The position numbers and the translations under genes are program-made. The notes under the pieces were generated by a model that was not told where the DNA came from, ran no database searches, and saw only the letters and a list, made by a program, of their open reading frames with translations. A DNA stretch of 64,000 nucleotides from Platerodrilus igneus (taxonomy: Eukaryota; Arthropoda; Insecta; Coleoptera; Lycidae): NCBI GenBank assembly GCA_036346225.1, contig JARFIW010001082.1:2232001-2296000 (forward strand). The letters run 5' to 3'. Positions 1-11,475 of this stretch are shown here, piece by piece (within the stretch, counting starts at the first letter, position 1; each line of letters opens with the position of its first letter).

Positions 1-1570
1 AGTGGTTTTGAAGGGGGATAAGCATCATGTGGCTGCCAAGTTCCCCCAGCACTTGAACATTTGCCGATTTAATATTTTTTCCAATATATCTTTTCACACA
101 GTCAACATTAGTTGCAGATATTTCAGAACCAACACCTGTAGTTGATTATAATAATCATCATATTTATCTGCGCCAATTTTTTTTTGTTATTAGGTTTTCC
201 GCCTCAAAATTGGTTGGACATGTACCTCCACTTATTTATATTCTGAGCTAGCCTACACAGTTACCTGAAATTCCCACAAAGCCTATATACAGCTCGGTTC
301 CTCTTCTACTGTTTTCTAGTTATATGCCCCATTTCACTGAGATTCAGTGGTATGTGAAGGGTGTTAAGCAGCCTGTGGCTGTCAAGATTCCCCAACACTT
401 AGACATTTGTTGAATTAATAGTTTTCCAGTAAATGTTTTCGCACAATTAAGATTATTCGAGAATATTGCCCCACCAATGCTTGTAGTTGCTTATAATAAT
501 CATCATGTTTAAGTACAGTTATTTTTTCGTCATTAGTTTATCCATCTTGGGACTGGTTGGATTCGTTCCTGCGTTGATTTCTATTCTGAAAAGCCTACAC
601 ATTTCCCTGAAATTCCTACAGCCTTCATCTTTCACTATCTGTGTGCAGTAGTCTAACCTAGGTATACCTCTACTTCTCTTTTTTTCCTATCTCTGCTTCT
701 AATATATTCCGCACTATTTCCCCATGCCGTAGTGTGTGGCCTATCATCCTATATATCCTACTTTTTACAGTTTTCCACATATTTCTTTCTTACCCTACCA
801 TTTTTAGTACCTCTTCGTTCTTAACTTTGTCTGTCCATGATACCTTCACCATACGTTTGTAGCACCACATTTCAAAGGCTTCTACCTTTTTCTTGTCCGC
901 TTCTCCTACTGTCTAGGCTTCACAGTGCTGTGCTCCACACATTTGTTTTAAGCAATCTTTTCCATGTTTCTATGTTTGTTGTCTTTGAACACAGTAGATG
1001 TTACGTTTGAAATCTTTGGGTATCTCGCCTGTCTCATACATATAGCTTACAAGTTAGAAAAGACGTTCTGTTACTGCTTGCCCAGCGGCTTTTAGAGTTT
1101 TTGCTTGCACCTTATCTATCCCCGGCGCCATATAATTTTTCAGACCCTTTAATGCTAATTCAAACTCATCTCTAAGTATAGGATATCCCAAGTCATCATT
1201 TTCAATGTCTAATTCCTGTTCTAATGCTGTTAGTTCCTCTCCTGAATATATATTCCCTAAATATTCTTGCCATCTATCCACTTTCTCTACATTTTCTATA
1301 ATGACGTTTCCTGCCGGGTCCTTTATATTTTTGCTATACGGTTTTATATCCCTAAAATTGATTCTAATTAGTTTATATGCTTCATCTGTCTTTCATATTT
1401 CCTTCTTAGTTTGTACCTCTTTGGACTTTTCTTCAATCCATTGTTCCTTAGCTTTCCTGCATTTGCGAAGAATTTCCCATTTTATGGGTTTGTATCTCTG
1501 TTTTCCCGTTTCGTCTGATTTATTTTTGTAATTTCGTCTTTCTTCCATTAAATTCAGAATATCCTTTATT
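1..1570 (-). mobile_element. LINE (non-LTR retrotransposon) 3' fragment, internally deleted
   Basis: Read on the minus strand, 1281-1054 encodes the start of a reverse transcriptase domain (a KNYMAPGID-type motif, like the usual GKAPGID block). Almost at once the sequence jumps to the C-terminal part of such proteins, with remnants of a KTxVWSTALYG block near 930-980 and of the FExWCYxRM/SWTDKV block near 830-890. The fingers-palm part that carries the YADD catalytic motif is missing, so the copy is internally deleted and inactive. Positions 1 to about 690 hold two successive copies of the 3' end (coding end plus UTR), offset by about 345 bp. The copy runs off the left window edge and is closely related to the one at 63118-64000. 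The clade (RTE-like or Jockey-like) cannot be settled from this fragment. Confidence 0.75.
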
Positions 1571-1579
1571 ATCCATGAT

Positions 1580-1900
1580 TTCTTATTATCTTTATGTGTA
1601 TACCCCAGAGCTCCGAGCGCAAAATGTTCCCGACACTTATTCTGAATTTTTCGATCGCATCCTCCGAAGTAGTCCCCTCCCGGAGATCCAAATGGGGGAC
1701 TATTTTAACTCCGGAATCTTTTACACCAGAAAATGCCATCATGTTTATTACAATTTAAGTATGCCACCGTGTACTTGGGAGGTAATGTGGTGGTTTCCCG
1801 TTGCCTTCCACATTGCGGTAGTGTGTCTTAGACTGCCATTCAGACCCCTATGGTCTCTGCCAATCTAAATAGCAAAGAGTCGCTGCCCTCTTTCAAAAAT
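1580..1900. other. Short conserved-looking block, probably transposon-derived
   Basis: This stretch is richer in GC than its surroundings and has a 97-codon frame on the plus strand (1575-1868) that I do not recognise as a protein family. The part around 1690-1890 resembles blocks that recur next to insect retrotransposon ends, but I name no family. It lies directly upstream, in plus orientation, of the minus-strand LINE fragment. Confidence 0.25.
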
Positions 1901-4900
1901 TGAACATATCTGAATTCACATATGTTTAATGCGGTTTTTAAGCGGTAGGATATTAAATTACCTGACTTCTAAAGGTAATTGGTGTACATATTAATAAGTT
2001 GTAGATGAGTGATCAGTCTAGGTTTAAAGAGATACTCTTGACTCCATTTTTTAGTATTTAAGATAGCTGTTGTGGAGAAGCTGTTTTTTATCAACTTCAT
2101 TTTTAAGATGTTGTTTGTAAGACAAAATTGTTATGGATTTATTATTTTGTATCTGAAGAATTGTTTGTAACAGGTTTATTCAGTATTATTATAAATCTAA
2201 TGTATGATTACAGTGATACCGTTAACCAGAGAGCTAGCAAAAATAATTAGACAACGGGCGATTAGAATCATTCTATCGCTTTTATTCACTCTCAACCCCG
2301 GGTATTCAATCATCCACGCAAATTAAATAACTGCATTTAACAACTTCCATAATTCAAACTATTAAAACGTATAAAATTCATACCGTATACTAATTTACGG
2401 TATCTCATTCTGTTTGCCATTCCGAATGGACCTGCACCGGGTGGAATGGCTTCCGCGTTCCAGTAATCTAAAGAGCCAAACTACAGGTTCAACCAAATTA
2501 TTAAGGTCTTTAGGCATATAAACGACACAGATGCCATGTGTTGAGTGTTGGGTTGACTTGGGGAGAGAGCGGTCCGGCAAGGAAAGATTAGTAGATTGTG
2601 TTTATAGTGGTAAGATAAACATATGTGGTATATTATTTAAAGTGGTTGCTTTCATCAAGGTAAGATGAAACTTGTATATGAGGAACAGAGAAGGATCATG
2701 GATGGCATATGTAGAAGGGAGACAGGCGATAGTTTTAAGATTATTGAGAGAGGGTAAATGTTATTTTGGGGTTTAACCGTACGTGCAAATATGGTGTAAA
2801 AAGTAAGGAGTATGTAGAACACGTGGTAGACTGGGATAGAGAATAACTTATTGTAGGAATAGGAAATATGGAGTGAGTACGAAGTAAGGAAGAGAAAATT
2901 TTCGTATGTAGGTTAGAGTGAGACGACCTTAATATAAGGGACGTGTGTTAACCAAGGAACTTATTTAGTAGGGGCTATGTTTCAGCGAAATAAATATCCG
3001 TTGAAAAGCTAAAGTGTATTTTCGTGCTAAATCGTTGTTTGTGTTGTTAAAATTTTTGAGATTTGGACGACGGTTGGTGCTCGGTTACGAAATTTACAAT
3101 GGAATTGCAAAAGGTTAGCTCGTGTGTTTCAAGAATTATAGTAGTAGTTGAAAATTTTGTTTGTGGAAGGGTCGTAGCCATTTAGAAAATTGCTAAGAAG
3201 GCTAGTTTGTTTGTATCGATGTATTTACGAGAAATTTCAAGTTAAGGGGGGTAGATTTGGCTATATAACCACGAGGACGTGCTAATAGAGGTCTCTCTAG
3301 TCATCGACGCGTACACTAATATTGGTGAAGAAATTACTGTTGGTTATATTTTTTAAGTGAATTTAGTATTTGAATTAAAGTTAATAATATCTTACACAAG
3401 TTGGTGTACTGTTTTACTAGCAGTCAAAAATTTTATGAAATACGTTTTGACAAATGCGAAACTGTAAGTAAAAATGGCTTTACATTTTTGTTAGTGCAAG
3501 TTGTGCACACTAATGGAGTAGAGAGTTTTTGATTGGTCGCTTTGCTAGTTTACCTATGGTAAATGGAACAGCAGCAGAATTGGCGGATTTGGATGTACCG
3601 TTACTTGGTAGTCGAGAGAATTGAGCAGCTGATTGCCATCACGGATGATGTTATACAATTTGGTGAGGTTGGAGAACGTGCAGTCATTGGTGAGGACATC
3701 AGGCATTGATGGTATGATTGCAGTCCCATGTACGATGGTGCATTCCAGGTACACATTTTTGTTTGTGAAACATTGTTTATTTTTGGAGTTATTTGGTGTG
3801 TTATGACAATTTTGTGCCTTATGGGTAAATTTTTATAAACTCTATTAACTAAAGAGTTAATTATTGAACGTTAATGGTTTATTGTTTAACTAATTTAAGT
3901 AGGAATTTATATTCATAAAATGATTTTTGTAATATTTGATTGTGTGCAAAGTAAAAGGGACTTATGGTAATTTGCAGTGCAAAATTTACCACGAGTATTT
4001 AAAAGTCTTACTATGAGCTCATATTAAAAACAGTGGTAACGTAACATGAATGGTTAAACCCTGTTACTTTAAATTGGTTATTAAAGGATAAAATGTTATT
4101 TAGAAATTAATTTGAAAGTAAAATGTAGTATTTCAAAAACGCTGTTGTAAATAATTTTTCTGATGTGTGAAATAACAATTGACAAAGATTGTTGGTGTAG
4201 AATTTTGTTTTTGTTTGATTAAATCGAAGTGAGGTGTGGTAGTCGAGTTTTCTTTGGTAGAATAGTAGGGTAGTATTTTTTTTTCAGATGAGTGCAGAGC
4301 AGCCGTGGTGAACTTTACTCACGAAGATGAGTTTTTAATGGTAGCAAAAGGCTGGCAGTAGTTTGGCGTCCTTGAAGGTAGGTCATCTTCAGCCCAATTG
4401 TGAGGCTTCAATCCAGGTTAACTTCAGAGTATTATGACGCCCAAAGGTGGGGCGCGAATTAGTTATATGAGGAGCAGCCCAAGAAACTTCAGAGTAATGT
4501 ATAAATAGTACTGCAAGTGTTGTAATATATCTAGTGAGAGCGTCGATTACCCAAAGTACCAATTGTCACCATTACCGTAGTATTGACACGTTAAAAACTT
4601 TTGCTCTCATGAAATTGACGTTTGAAGAAATGTATTCTAACCACAAATCTTAATTTTGTTAAATTAACAGGCTACAGTGGTTTGTAATTTTACTCGAAGT
4701 TGAATTACCCGCATCATGCTAATATACAGATAATGTGTTAAAAAAGGTTAACATAACTTACTACAAGACTTGCCTTCAAATTGAATCTGTATTTTGTTTA
4801 TTGTGTACCTCGTTAATTTCTTCAATACACGTTGAAACAGTTTGGTTTACGTCTGATGTTTGGTTAGAATTTGTATTAACTGAATTGACTACTGAATAAT

Positions 4901-5411
4901 TTAAGATTTTAAAATAATTATGTTTCATTTTTCTATGAAAGGTACTGTTCGATTTATATTTTTGTCAGTTTTTTGTGACAGCGTGCATTGCAATAAGTTT
5001 TAAAACCTGCATAAAAAAAACCATATAATTGAGAGACGCCATATTTAAATTGTACATTTATATATAATAAAATCTTTAGTGTTGAAAATCGCTTAAAGAT
5101 ATATAGACATTACTTTGATTCCCAAACCATTTTTAAAAGTATTGCCCAATGATATAAAGTGCAGATATGAAAATTGCAAGGTTCTATAAAAGTTGCACTT
5201 GATCCTACTTGTCATAAATGTTTATACTGTATACTTTTTTTATGAGTATCAGAAACACTATTTAAATTGAAAGCCATTGGTTACATTACTGTTCAGTTGC
5301 TACAACTTCTAAAAAATTACATTAGATATACATTGGCAGCGGTCACCGTTTGTTTTATAAAATGGTTCCAGAAACATTTTGGTCACTAAATACTAAAAAT
5401 CTTAAACAAGG
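1901..5411. other. Noncoding stretch with possible remnants of an LTR leader
   Basis: No convincing gene is visible. Two sites stand out. A TATA-like box (CTATATAACC) lies at 3261-3270. A sequence at 4435-4453 (TGACGCCCAAAGGTGGGGC) resembles a tRNA-Lys primer binding site with one extra base. A related pair (GAGCAGCCGNGGNGAA then TGACGCCCAA) recurs near 26730-26785, so part of this stretch may be the LTR and leader of an old retroelement. The last bases before 5412 belong to a tandem repeat that resumes after the gypsy element. Confidence 0.3.
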
Positions 5412-5731
5412 TGTAGCATTCACAGGTTTAGTCGGGTTAGCGACCGCTCCCGGCTATTAGATTGAGTCCTGCTCGAGCTGTCGGGTTAGACGCACGCGGT
5501 TAACTTAAATCTAAGTTACGCAGTTACTTGTTATAGTAAATGCGTGGAGTGCATATTTAATGAAATATTATTTTTTATTTACGCAAATGCGCGATTTAGT
5601 GCTGGTTATAAATTTACTCTGTGCCTATTTGTCGGTTAAATTGATTATTGTGTGAATAAACTAGTCTAGGTGTGTGTGACTTTGCATCAATTCTTTTTTA
5701 TTCCTAAACCCGAAAACAGCAAAATTCTTCA
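5412..5731 (+). repeat. 5' LTR of the tRNA-Lys gypsy element
   Basis: This 320-bp LTR is nearly identical in sequence to 10859-11256 apart from an insertion and an internal duplication in the other copy. It contains an AATAAA signal at about 5656 (in TGTGAATAAACTAG), ahead of a TG-rich stretch, as expected for the R/U5 polyadenylation region. Confidence 0.92.
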
Positions 5732-5732
5732 T

Positions 5733-5750
5733 TGGCGCCCAACGTGGGGC
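5733..5750 (+). promoter_or_regulatory. Primer binding site complementary to tRNA-Lys
   Basis: The sequence TGGCGCCCAACGTGGGGC starts one base after the 5' LTR. It is the exact complement of the CCA-bearing 3' end of insect tRNA-Lys (the acceptor strand ending GCCCCACGTTGGGCG plus CCA), so minus-strand DNA synthesis would have been primed here. Confidence 0.9.
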
Positions 5751-6219
5751 TTAACAGGACGGTACACGAAATTTAAAGATAAGGATTATAAAGGTATGAG
5801 TTGTTAAATTTACTGAGTGATATTTATATTAAAACATATTGAAGCAGAGCATCATCTCGTTTTATATGTACAAATGCAAGGCTGAAGAAACAATAGAGTT
5901 AGTCAAGTAAAGAGCGAGTGGATTTTCAGACGCATAATAACTGTTGTTATTTACAGTGGCTGGCTGGAACGACGTTGAGTTTTGATATCGTGTTGTCATT
6001 TTGTCTAGACAAGTGACCGCATTATAAACTTGCTTGATGACGTGTGAGATTATAATTTTTAGAGGTAAACAGAATAGTCGATCAGCTGTTGGGAGATAAA
6101 AACAGTGCTTTTAGTGAGATAATTTAAGTTACAAAATAAACGAGTGCGTTCTATTTTGAAATAAGTACATCGTTACAACGTAATGGGATGTTAGTCGACG
6201 GTTTAATTAATAAGGAGAA

Positions 6220-7340
6220 ATGAGTTTAAAAATTAATAAACGCATAATGCCGCGTAGAAAGAAAAGTGCAGAGTCTGAGAGAAATGATCCCATGATAAAT
6301 TCACTTATGCAGCTACTTGAAAGCAATAAATCTTTGTTGGACAGCATCACGGCAATGCAAGCGAGTAATGCTAGCGTTGTAGAAAAACTCGAAATGTCTA
6401 TTAAGAATATGAATGAAAATTTAAATTGTATGTCAAAAGAAGTGTGATCAACTGTGCAACAAATGAGTAATCAGGTATCGGGGGGTTTACAGGATATTCA
6501 AAATACCTATAAAGGAAATGCTTGTAGGAAGAGCGAAGTGACACCAAGAGAGAAAAACGAAACGAGTGTGAAAATAGAACCCATGCGGCGCGATTTATCA
6601 TACATTAGTTTATTCAAAGAACTGGGGGGTACAAATTTAGTATTTAGACCAAACGAATCTGTAAACCCCGTAGCTTTTATAAATGTGTTACAGAAAATTT
6701 TTGTAGAAGCGGGTGTACCAGTAGAGAAACAAGTCACCCTGGCGATAAAGTCCCTCCAAGGATCCGCCTCTGATTGGGCATCTATAAAAAAGGAATGTTT
6801 TATAAATTTTGAGTACTTTAAGATACGTTTTCTAGAAAGGTATTGGGGCCCTGAGAAACGCCGTGAGGTTTATTGTAATTTGAAATTTGGGGAACACAAA
6901 TTTGGATCGAGGCGGACTACTTTATGAAAATTGTTAGAGAATGTAAATATTTAGATGAAGAATTGACGGAGTATGAGGTAATAAAATTAATTTCATCATA
7001 TTTTGATTTTCAAACTAAACGGGGAAATTGTAACGGGGGTTGTCGAACTATAGATAAGACTGAAGAGTTTTTAAGAAAGTTAGATGAGATGAATGATCAA
7101 GGAATGGCCGGAATCAACGCGAGCGCAATTCGTCGGCACTCGAAAGAAACGTGGCAGGTGGTGGAAGTTGTAGAGGAAATTGGGTAGAAAGTTTGGAGAA
7201 TCGAACTGAAGATGATAGGTATAGGGCTGAGCGCGGAACTGAGGATAGATATCGAATGGAAAATATGAATCGAGTAGAGAGGGGAAAGGAGGAAAACGAA
7301 GTACAAGAAGGAGCACAAAAAAGGGAAATTAATTAGTTAG
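6220..7340 (+). pseudogene. gag of the tRNA-Lys gypsy element (broken)
   Basis: This is the capsid/nucleocapsid precursor of the retrotransposon. It starts at the ATG at 6220 with a basic N-terminus and a coiled-coil-like stretch (residues about 20-75). It is stopped by TGA at 6445-6447 and continues in the same frame to 6927 with a Retrotrans_gag-like block (WASIKKECF ... FLERYWGPE). It then shifts frame at about 6925 (continuing to 7187) and again near 7150 (continuing to 7336) into a charged, arginine- and glutamate-rich tail. I see no CCHC zinc knuckle. The one stop and two frameshifts mean no intact Gag could be made. Confidence 0.75.
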
Positions 7341-7503
7341 AAGGAATAAATGAATCGGGAGGTTGACAGAAAAGAATCAGGATGACGCAAAGGGGCATAA
7401 GATTAGTACAAATGTGGTTCACTCAAAATAATGAGGAATTATTACAGGAAAGTGAAGAGGAAAATGAGCAGTTGAAGAATGTATTGCCGTTCTAGGGGGA
7501 TAT

Positions 7504-7872
7504 GTGGGAAATCTTGGTACGTCCATTTTGATTGATAGTGGCAGTCAGCTGTCATGTGTTTCACAGAATTTTTTCAGGAGATGCAGAAAGGAAATCCACA
7601 AATACCAATCTTGCCTGATACTAAAACTGTTATCGTCGGTGCTTTGCGTAATAAAGGAAAAAATTAAGCAACAAGCGTGGCTTGAATTTCGAATAAATGA
7701 TTGTATTTTTAAGTTTGGGTGTGTGATTGTGCCCTCACTAAATCGAAACATTATATTGGGCTGCGATTGGTTGGCTCATTATAAGATAAAGATATGTTTT
7801 GATTCGTCGCGTATAATAGGCTATGTTCAAGGAGATTGGGTGTCACTAAGTTTCGATCAAGAAGAATCGTAA
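7504..7872 (+). pseudogene. Retropepsin-like protease region of the gypsy element
   Basis: A 122-codon open frame carries the aspartic protease active-site motif LIDSGSQLSCVS near its N-terminus. The downstream hydrophobic-glycine flap partner NIILGCDWLAHY lies around residues 80-91. This is the normal arrangement of a gypsy protease, which would cut the Gag-Pol precursor. The stretch itself is open but is separated from gag and from the reverse transcriptase by stops, so it is part of a dead element. Confidence 0.8.
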
Positions 7873-8099
7873 ACGGCGGGTCCATGTGTAGCGGCAATCA
7901 GCGTACAAAATGATAGCATTCAAACTTTTAAGGCTGTCGGGGAAGAAACGGAAATTATGGAGGATAGAATCAAGAATTTAATTGAGAAAGCTAAAACGTT
8001 AGGGGATGTCGAGAAAGAAAATTACTGGAAACGGTCTTGCAATTTTCAGAGGTGTTCTCAAGCAAGCCTGGTCAAATCAAGAACTATGTTCATGAAATC

Positions 8100-9473
8100 C
8101 GCACGTGTATTATCCGGAGGTAAAGAAGCAAATTGAACAGATGGTTCAGTGAGGGTTGTTAGAGAACAACAGACGGAATTCGTTAGCCCTTTGGTCATAG
8201 TAAAAAAAGGATGGTCGTCCGATGGTATGCGTCGATGCACGGTTTCTAAACAAACAAATGGAAAAGGACCCCGTGATCCTCCCAATGCGTCATAGTTATT
8301 GTATAGAATTCCCCCCGGGGCTTTTCTTAGTACATTGGATTTGTGCATGTCTTATTGGCAAGTACCACTTTTTGAACCTCATCAAAAATATACAGGTTTC
8401 ATATTTGGGGGCGTTACCTATGTGTTCCAAGTGTTGCCTTGTTGGTTAGCAACGTCAGTGGCCAGTTTTATTAGAGCCATTAAATCAGTGTTAGGGGAAG
8501 AGGTTGAGGAATTTGTTATTCCATATGTGGATGACCTGTTAATAATATCTGGTAATGTGGTGGATCACATCAATCACATTCGAATTGTTTTGGAAAAATT
8601 AGTTAAAGCAGGAACTACCCTTAAATTAAAAAATGTTCGTTTGCACGTAAGGAAGTGAAATTTGTAGGATATCTTGGTGACTACGGATGGTATAATTATG
8701 ACACCTGAGCGTGTTCAGACAATTTTAGATTTTGAACGGCCCCGAAACCTTAAGACTTTGGCAGGATTTTTGGGGTTGGTGAACTGTGATGCCCGGTTAG
8801 TTGAAAACTTTTCCAATTTTACGTGGGGGTTAAATCACTTGTTGAAAAAAACGGCGGCTTGGTCTTAGACAAACCGAGAGGAGCAGACATTTGAAGAAAT
8901 CAAAAAGCTTTTTCTCAAGTTATAATGCTCTCTCACCCTGATCCGAATATAGAATTTCACATTCGTACTGATGCTTCCCGTTATGCGATAGGGTCGTGTC
9001 TGTACTAGACAAAGGGGGGTAGAATATATGTTATTGCCTTTTACTCGAGAATGCTTCACGGGGCCGAAGTAAACTATTCGGTCACCGAAAAAGAAGCCCT
9101 CCGCATTGTTGCGTCCTTAAAAAATTGGTATGTGTTACTGTTAAGTCACGAGATAACTATAGTAACCGATCACAAAGCTTTGTCCTTTTTGACCACCTGT
9201 CGTCTTCTAAATTCTAGATTCTTGAGATGGAGCCTCTATTTACAACAATTTTCTCTGAAAATCAAATATTGTACCGGTTCATCAAATTTTGTGGCCAATA
9301 CCTTTTCCCGATATCCTAAAGGACAAGGGCATTTGATAGGCAAGCCCAGTCCTAGTGTTTTTGAAGTGAACGTGCTAAAGAACCAGCCGCTTGTTGTGTC
9401 AGGTAAGATTTTCAAAAACATTGAATATTTGAAATCAACGCAAGCCAAGAACGAGGTATGTAATCAAATTTAG
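8100..9473 (+). pseudogene. Reverse transcriptase and RNase H of the gypsy element (broken)
   Basis: The reverse transcriptase motifs are visible in order across three frames. They are SPLVIVKK and VCVDARFLN (8190-8250), LSTLDLCMSYWQVPL with a catalytic Asp (about 8325-8370), the active-site YVDDLL (about 8524-8541) and the LAGFLGLVN thumb region (8760-8790). RNase H follows at 9051-9473 with the YSVTEKEAL and TDHKALSFL motifs. Stops and frameshifts occur near 8240-8300, 8658, 8868 and 8930-9050. The domain order and motifs are typical of Ty3/gypsy Pol. Confidence 0.85.
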
Positions 9474-9479
9474 CAAGAA

Positions 9480-10620
9480 TTGAGACAAGGAAATTCTTCG
9501 GTTCGTACTCGTCAATGGTATATTATGCATGAAGGTATAGTTTTTAGGCAGGGAAATGAAAAGTTATTTGGGTTTCGACTATATGTACCCAAAACTGAAA
9601 TTGCAGCTTTGGTATCCGCCGCTCACATAAATAATGGCCATTTCGGTCCTGAAAAATGTTATAAAGGTATTTGTCGTGATTTCTACTGGCCGAAAATGAG
9701 AGAAATAATTAGTAAAATAAGTGGGTGCGATATCTGCCAGAATACCAAGTTTTCGAAACGGTGTAATGGAAAATGTTATCCGTTTTAGTTGAAGAACCCA
9801 ATCATACGTTGAGTGTGGAGTTGATGTGTCCACTACCTATGTCTCGGGGCGGGGTCACGCAGCTTTTTGTTGTCTTGGATATTTTTAGCATAAGAGTAAC
9901 TCTGTAGCCGTTGAAAAAAGCATCGTCTGTGTCCATCGTAAGGTGTTTATTGGACTATTTTATTCAAGTGGGTAAACCTAAAGTGATCCTATTTGACAAT
10001 GTATCTCAGTTTGGCAGTCGGCTCTATTTGAGCAAAATGAAAGAGCAAGGTGTGGCGGTGGCTCACACATCAGTCTATTTTCCGCAAAGGAATATGGTCG
10101 AGCGGGCGAACCGCGAAATTGGTCGATTGATTCGTACGTTCTGTTTTTCTCAGCACCAAAAATGGCCTCATCTGATACCTAAATAGGCCGCCTATTTAAA
10201 TCAGGTCATTCATTCTAGTACTGGCTTCACGCCGTTGGAAGTTCATGATTATAGAGTCATGAATTTAAATAGCCGGGGCGTGATTCCATTTCCAAAGTCT
10301 GATGCGGGTATCATAAATGTGGTCGCGCTTACTCGATCTCGTTTGGTGTCGCAAGCTGAAAGGCGAAAATCGAAACATGATTCGACTCATAAGCCGATTT
10401 CGTTTGAAGTGGGAGATAAAGTACTGATTCGAAACCACGAAGCGTCCTCTGGTGAAAATCATCAAATTAACAAATTTTTCCTAATTTTTGGGGTCCTTGT
10501 ACCATACTAGAGAAGTTAAACAATAATGCCTATCGGGTGGTAGAAGACTCCACTGGTATGTCCCTAGGGACGCAGAATATTTGGAATATTAAGCCGTATC
10601 GATTTCCAATTTATGTTTGA
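9480..10620 (+). pseudogene. Integrase of the gypsy element (broken)
   Basis: The HHCC zinc-binding domain lies at 9480-9788 (HINNGHFGPEKC through CDICQNTKF). The catalytic core follows with the second Asp in ILFDNVSQF (about 10000) and the Glu in MVERANREIGRL (about 10095-10130). The first catalytic position reads VELMCPLP where VDL is expected, an Asp to Glu change. The C-terminal part (10235-10620) includes a GDKVLIRNHE block and ends at a TGA at about 10618. Several frame changes and stops (for example the TAG in CTGTAGCCG near 9905 and the TAG near 10185) show it is not functional. Confidence 0.82.
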
Positions 10621-10858
10621 GCTGCTTGACAATTCTTTGTAGATGTTTAAGTTTACTCTGTTAATTTAAGTTAAAATCTATTTGGTTCAGTTTACACTCT
10701 TGTTATCTTATACAAGTGTATTGGTATAATTTGTTCAATGTTTAGTTCGTTCATTTTCGTAATATCAAGGGTTTTGGTTTAGTCGCTTGTATGCAAATAA
10801 GCTAGGAACAAAAACGATACCATTTATGTGTCTTGGTTCTATTTTTGTTGGGGGGTAA

Positions 10859-11256
10859 TGTAGCATTCACAGGTTTAGTCGGGTTAGCGACCGCTACCGA
10901 CTATTAGATTGAGTCCTGCTCGAGCTGTTGGGTTAGACGCGCGCGGTTAACTTAAATTTAAGTTACGCAGATTCTTGTTATAGTACATGCGTGGAGTGCA
11001 TATTTAATGAAATATTATTGTTTATTTACGCACATGCGCGATTTAATACTTAGTAGTGCTGGTTATAAATTTTCTCTGTGCCTATTTGTCTGTCAAATTA
11101 ATTATTGCTTGAATAAACTACTCTAGGTGTGTGTGACTTTGCATCAATTCTTTTTTATTCTTGAATCCGAAAATTGTTTGAATAAACTAATCTAGTGTGT
11201 GTGACTTTGCATCAATTCTTTTTTATTCCTGAACCCGAAAACATCAAAATTCTACA
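10859..11256 (+). repeat. 3' LTR of the tRNA-Lys gypsy element, with internal duplication
   Basis: This copy is 78 bp longer than the 5' LTR. Most of the excess is a tandem duplication of about 68 bp around the AATAAA-containing region (11105-11173 and 11174-11241). A small insertion (ACTTAGTAG-type) near 11050 accounts for the rest. A G-run polypurine tract (10850-10858) lies directly upstream. Confidence 0.9.
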
Positions 11257-11475
11257 AATGCTTTCTTAAGGTAACCTTTTAAAACTTGTACAAAACTTTG
11301 GAACTACTGGGTAGTAGTACAAAAGTCAACCATCTTTTTATTTTGACCACCAAATACTGAAACCTTGAGCACTGTTTGCTTAAGGTAGCTATTGAAACTT
11401 CTACAAAATTCGAGAACTATTCGGTGATAGGTGAAAACCCAATCATCTTATAATAAGACTGCGAAATACTGATAT
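11257..11475 (+). repeat. Tandem repeat units, period about 112 bp, interrupted by the gypsy element
   Basis: Two diverged units follow each other, recognised by AAATACTGA at 11352 and at 11464 and by CTTAAGGTA at 11266 and 11381. The end of another unit, with AAATACTAA at 5388, lies just before the 5' LTR. The gypsy element therefore appears to have inserted into this short tandem array. Confidence 0.6.

Larger units (their letters stand above)
5412..11256 (+). mobile_element. Ty3/gypsy LTR retrotransposon, tRNA-Lys primed (possibly Osvaldo lineage), decayed
   Basis: This is a full-length LTR retrotransposon of 5845 bp. The LTRs are 5412-5731 and 10859-11256, both starting TGTAGCATTCACAGG and ending TTCTTCA or TTCTACA. 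The primer site at 5733-5750 matches tRNA-Lys over 18 nt, and a G-run polypurine tract precedes the 3' LTR. The internal order is gag, protease, reverse transcriptase, RNase H, integrase, which is the Ty3/gypsy order. No env frame is seen. Use of tRNA-Lys is known for the Osvaldo/Ulysses/Woot lineage, so that placement is an inference. Every coding region carries stops or frameshifts. I could not find a clean target-site duplication. Confidence 0.92.
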
